Assembly: GCA_964035795.1 (NCBI GenBank)
Contig: OZ038321.1
Coordinates: 17,921,209-17,985,208 of the forward strand
From: Pterobdella sp. o SKG-2022
Lineage: Eukaryota > Annelida > Clitellata > Hirudinida > Piscicolidae
Length of the DNA stretch: 64,000 bases
Direction of reading: 5' to 3'
This document shows positions 60,632 to 64,000 of the stretch, piece after piece (position 1 is the first letter of the stretch; every line of letters starts with the position of its first letter). The position numbers were made by a program, and so were the translations under genes. The notes beneath the pieces were generated by a model. That model had not been told where the DNA came from. It did no database searches and was given only the letters and a program-made list of their open reading frames with translations.

Positions 60632-61854
60632 TCTGATGTTCTCCTACTACTTGCTATTTTTCATTTTAAGCGATTGGTGTAAAGTTTTTTGTTGTTTTGA
60701 ACAGTATGATGTCATGTATTTAAAATAATGCCTGATAATTATTCATTTCATATCAATCTTTTCACGGTTGTGCGTTTAAAATTTTTCTATAAAACTCTCA
60801 AAACCGACCAAACTTTTTTGTGAATATTCTTGCGTTTATTGACTAGCTTTTTGTTAAGCCAGACTTAGGATCTCCCATGATTTCTACAGAGCTGTTTGTT
60901 TCTAAAATTTTGAAAGATCAACATTGTAAGATTTTTTTTGAACTTACAGTTTGATTTAGGCTTTTATACGTCATTTCGAACATTGTTAAAAAGCTTATTT
61001 TATTAGACCGGCGTTGATGCTTTTTGAGGTTAAGTGGAGCATTTTTGAAGCAGAATAATTTTTCGTTTTCACGGATTTTCAGTGCTTGCTCATAACCATT
61101 GACAGCAGGTTTACAAGATTGCTGCATATTTTGCCGAATATTATGAAAGTGTAGTGTTGTGAAATCAAGTCATTTTTTGCATCATCTTTTGCAGCCAACG
61201 GGTGAATCTAAAAGATTTGACTGCTTTCATTGAAGGCTGAAATCACGTTGCGCTTGTTTTATAAAATATAAATCTATTCTGTTTTCATATTGTATAGCAT
61301 CAAATGTTTCTAAGGCAGTGCTCAAAGCCGTGCTAAAGTTTTTGATGGCTTGTCAAAGATATGAAACATGTTCCATAAAAAATCAATAAAACAACGATTA
61401 TTCATTTTGAAAGTCATTTCACTTGGGAATGGAAGTTCAGCTTACAAAAAGCATCGTGGGTTAAAATAAACTCCAAAAGTGTTTTCATTTGAATATTTGT
61501 GTTTTATTTAAAGAATTAAAAAACCTTTCAAAATAATTTTTCAAAATTCTATTTTATAAAAGATTATATGAATAAACTATTGAATGAAAAAAAATGAAGA
61601 TTTATTTGCAAAACGATTTGGCATTTGTGAGGTAACATTTTTTGAATCTAATAATTAAGAAAAACTACCAAAACTATAAATTTCTTTAAAGGTAGGCCTA
61701 AATTGGAACATAATGGCTAAGATGATAAGTTTTGAAATCATCCTTATCATAAACAATCACATTTGGTACATTATATAAATTTTTAAAACATCAAGTCCTA
61801 GTGTATCAAAAGTACCGACACTTTCTGTAAAACCAAGTTTTAATTACCATATCT
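60632..61854. other. Upstream of paralogue B; no gene seen
   Basis: The promoter region of paralogue B lies here. It contains a MITE end (AAATAAACTCCAAAAGTG, TTTTCATTTGAATATTTG) at 61468-61500 that matches 20.9 and 30.3 kb. The frame 60918-61127 (minus) is Lys/Asn-rich without a domain. Confidence 0.45.
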
Positions 61855-62010
61855 TGTAACGAAAAACATCAAATAAGAGGAATTTTTAATACATTTATTG
61901 ATAAATGTTAGCCTAACGTTTTATGATAAGGCTAAACTTATCGAAAATTATAGCTTCCGATTCTCAATAAATGTATTAAAAATTCCTTTTATTTGATGTT
62001 TTTTGTTACA
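61855..62010. mobile_element. Hairpin element of the TTTTCGATAAG family
   Basis: The outer arms TGTAACGAAAAACATCAAAT, AAGAGGAATTTTTAATACAT, TTATTGA and their inverse (TCAATAAATGTATTAAAAAT, TCCTTTTATTTGATGTTTTT, TGTTACA) enclose a centre with GTTTTATGATAAGGCTAAAC and TTATCGAAAATTATAGCTTC. The centre is the conserved core also present at 31471-31715. Non-coding. Confidence 0.8.
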
Positions 62011-62645
62011 AAATATTAAAGAAAAATACATACGATGTCTCTGAAAAATTACCATATTTATAAAAATGCATTGTATACATACATTTATAAATAAAACTAA
62101 AAATATATCAATTATCTCTTGACTTAAATTAAAATATTCAGAAAAACTAAAAAGACATATGATGTCTGGTATATTCTCTAGCTCAAGACAATTGGTGGCT
62201 TGATATTTTTTTTATTAAACCTGATGTGGTAAAAACAACAAAATACATATGACAACTTCGTTTAGGTGGAAGTTGTCTTTTTTCGCTTTAAAAATACCCA
62301 TTTTTCAGAAACATGACATTTTTTCAAAATATTGTGGATTGAGAAGACGAGGCAGGCATATGGAAGATGATGGAAGAGGAAAGGGCGGGCTGATACGAGA
62401 TAGCAATGTCATCGAAGCTTTCAGACATGTCCTGTTGAATATTTTTCATTCTCAAGTGTTTATTTTTGATTTGCTATGTTAATAATAATTTTAATGAAAG
62501 AGTCCAATGAGTCATATTTTCTTTCGTTAACTTTTATGTAATTTAAAAATACATTGGTGCAATAGTATTCGTATAATAATAGTGTTGATAAGGATATTTA
62601 ATGGTAATAATGGAGATAATGGTAACAAAATAATGGTATACAGTG
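62011..62645. other. Region beyond the kinase 3' end
   Basis: A+T-rich. The + strand frame 62249-62482 has an RRRGRH..DDGRGKGG stretch but no support as a gene. 62560-62640 contains TGGTAATAATGGAGATAATGG-like simple sequence. It may hold the 3' UTR or further 3' exons of the minus-strand kinase gene. Confidence 0.4.
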
Positions 62646-63926
62646 TTAATAATGAGATATAGTGGTAAAAAAATATTGGTATAATATTGCATGCACTTTT
62701 ATAGAGATTGAGTCTTGAAACTCGCAAGGGGAACTGCAGTCAGACAGGTTGTCGCTGTGGTATACGGTGCTTGATTGCAGCTTCTCAATTATTTGCTCTT
62801 CTATAAAATTTTTAAGACTTTCTTTTTTGTTTTGATTTTTGTCTATAGGAAAAATTTCATCTAGTTTTGTTAATTGGGTATTAAGTTCATGGGAGGTGTT
62901 TTGTTTACTAGGATGTATAAGTAGGTTATTGAGTTCCCATAGAACTTTTGAAAGTGGAGGTCGCTTAGAGGCTTGTAACTTCAAACATGACTGCATCACT
63001 TTGAAGCTATTAGAGTTTATGTAAAAATTTAGATAAAAATATTCGTGTTTAGTCTAAATGAAAGTTTAAGCTACTTACATTTGATACAAATCAGGGTGAG
63101 GACAAACTAGAAGCATCTGCTTCAAATCTTTTTTATTCAACTGCACAGTATCCTTTCCATCAGACTTATGAGTATTATCAATTTCAACAGCTTTCAAACT
63201 GTTTGGTTTTATGAATTTTAAAAACTGAAGATCATCCAAAGAGGAGTAGGGTAGAGATGCATGGTTGATTATTTCCCATAAAAACACGCCCAAGCTCCTG
63301 TAAGTAAAATTGTTTCCTAGTATCTCATAATTTATCTAAATATGTTTAGTTTTGAATTTTCATGAGACCCACCAAATGTTGGAAGCTTGAGTAGCTTTGA
63401 GCAATGTAAGAGTGTGGCCATCCAAAAATATCGTTTCTAACGGTAACCAACGAATTGGGATTTTCCATCCACAATGTTCAAAGTAATCTTCCTATTCAAA
63501 ACAAAATTATGGTTTAGATAAAACTTTTGAAATTTATGGAATGTCCACCTTAAACTTTATCATAAAAAATTTTGTATTCAATATTTTATCTCTATAAAAC
63601 TATTGAACTCACAGGATATCTCCAAGCTTGACCTTCGCACCCGCTTATTTTCAAGGTCAAATCATCAGCCAGCATGCAGTTTCGTGTCGCCAAATCCCTG
63701 AAAAACTCAGTATTTAACTTGAAAAACATTGAAAATATTAAAAATTTTTTTTTATTAAATTACTAATTATACTTCATGTAATGTTGAAAAGATATCAAGA
63801 TACCAACTTGTGAATGTATTTATAATCATGAAGAGCTCTTAATCCATTACAAACTTCACACGACCATCGTACCAACAGGCTGGGGTTGATACGGGCATGC
63901 TGTTGCAAATAGTCCTTCAAGTTACC
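62646..63926 (-). CDS. LMTK-like receptor tyrosine kinase, C-lobe exons (partial)
   Basis: Minus-strand exons 63926-63808, 63697-63613, 63491-63373, 63297-63079 and 63006 to at least 62646 (stop TAA in frame). Junction phases agree. The 5' exons (extracellular part, membrane segment, kinase N-lobe) lie beyond the window. Visible: GNLKDYLQQ (helix D), LRALHDYKYIHKDLATRNC (catalytic loop, Asp kept, HKD instead of the HSD or HRD usual in the family), then LKISGCEGQAW where DFG/DYG is expected, EDYFEHCGWKIPIRWLPLE, SNIWSLGVFLWEI, PYSSLDDLQFL, VMQSCLKLQASKRPPLSKVL. The EDYF..W.P.RW and SNIWSLGV..WE blocks point to the lemur tyrosine kinase (LMTK/AATYK) group. Loss of the metal-binding Asp suggests a pseudokinase. 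Family members have long tails, so a donor in the last exon (for example AAAA-GTGCAT near 62697) and more exons remain possible. Confidence 0.82.
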
Positions 63927-64000
63927 CTAAAATGTTTCAAAATATTCCAAATTAATTTTTTTTACTGAATCAAGCATTTTAGTTTTGAAATCAAACGTAT
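63927..64000. other. Intron of the kinase gene at the window edge
   Basis: A+T-rich. On the minus strand it ends in the acceptor ACATTTTAG before the GNLKDYL exon. It is cut by the window end. Confidence 0.6.

Noticed and set aside
62249..62482. 77-aa frame with an RRRGRH..DDGRGKGG stretch
   Set aside because: No similarity recognised, no splice context, and it lies just beyond the kinase 3' end.

Overview
The window is nuclear DNA of an invertebrate animal. It is very A+T-rich by eye, its genes are split by long GT-AG introns, and intergenic DNA is crowded with non-LTR retrotransposon (LINE) remains, fold-back elements and AAT/ATT microsatellites. The genetic code is standard and the proteins are rich in Asn, Lys and Ser. 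The gene content (a galanin/allatostatin-A type receptor, a Neuralized-SOCS protein, a CIAO2/MIP18 protein, a lemur-type tyrosine kinase) is animal. I cannot name the phylum from sequence alone. There are no prokaryotic genes, operons or CRISPR arrays.

Layout. 1-22.9 kb: one large + strand GPCR gene, rebuilt here from seven exons (1043-22873, 472 aa). Its introns hold two decayed CR1-like LINEs (2.5-3.7 kb and 17.6-19.7 kb, minus strand), an RTE-like LINE tail (6.8-7.3 kb), several hairpin elements and a 200-base assembly gap. 22.9-33 kb: no gene I can support. It contains an 11-copy 35-bp tandem array, a LINE scrap, a 2.3-kb imperfect palindrome centred near 28.67 kb, a 245-bp hairpin element and a weak tRNA-like sequence. 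33.0-35.7 kb: a decayed RTE-type LINE, + strand. 36.3-41.8 kb: a NEURL2-like gene, + strand, four exons. Its last intron carries a hairpin element and a 3.5-kb LINE flanked by a 16-bp target-site duplication. 42.5-47.0 kb: a minus-strand gene of four exons for a 1317-aa AT-hook protein, convergent with NEURL2. 47.9-49.8 kb: a LINE 3' fragment with an (AAT)n tail and two neighbouring inverted-repeat elements. 50.8-60.6 kb: two intronless paralogous minus-strand genes of unknown function, on either side of a six-exon CIAO2 gene (+) and two more LINE remnants. 62.6-63.9 kb: the last five recognisable exons of an LMTK-like receptor kinase (minus), whose 5' part lies beyond the window.

The host genes belong to unrelated pathways (neuropeptide signalling, ubiquitin ligation, chromatin or DNA binding, cytosolic iron-sulfur assembly, kinase signalling) and nothing suggests co-regulation. 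The most novel items are the pair of uncharacterised paralogues at 50.8 and 60.1 kb, the 2.3-kb palindrome, the AT-hook protein, the kinase with an altered DFG site, and two dispersed hairpin-element families. Exon boundaries were derived by hand from splice-site consensus, phase agreement and family similarity. No alignment or database search was run.
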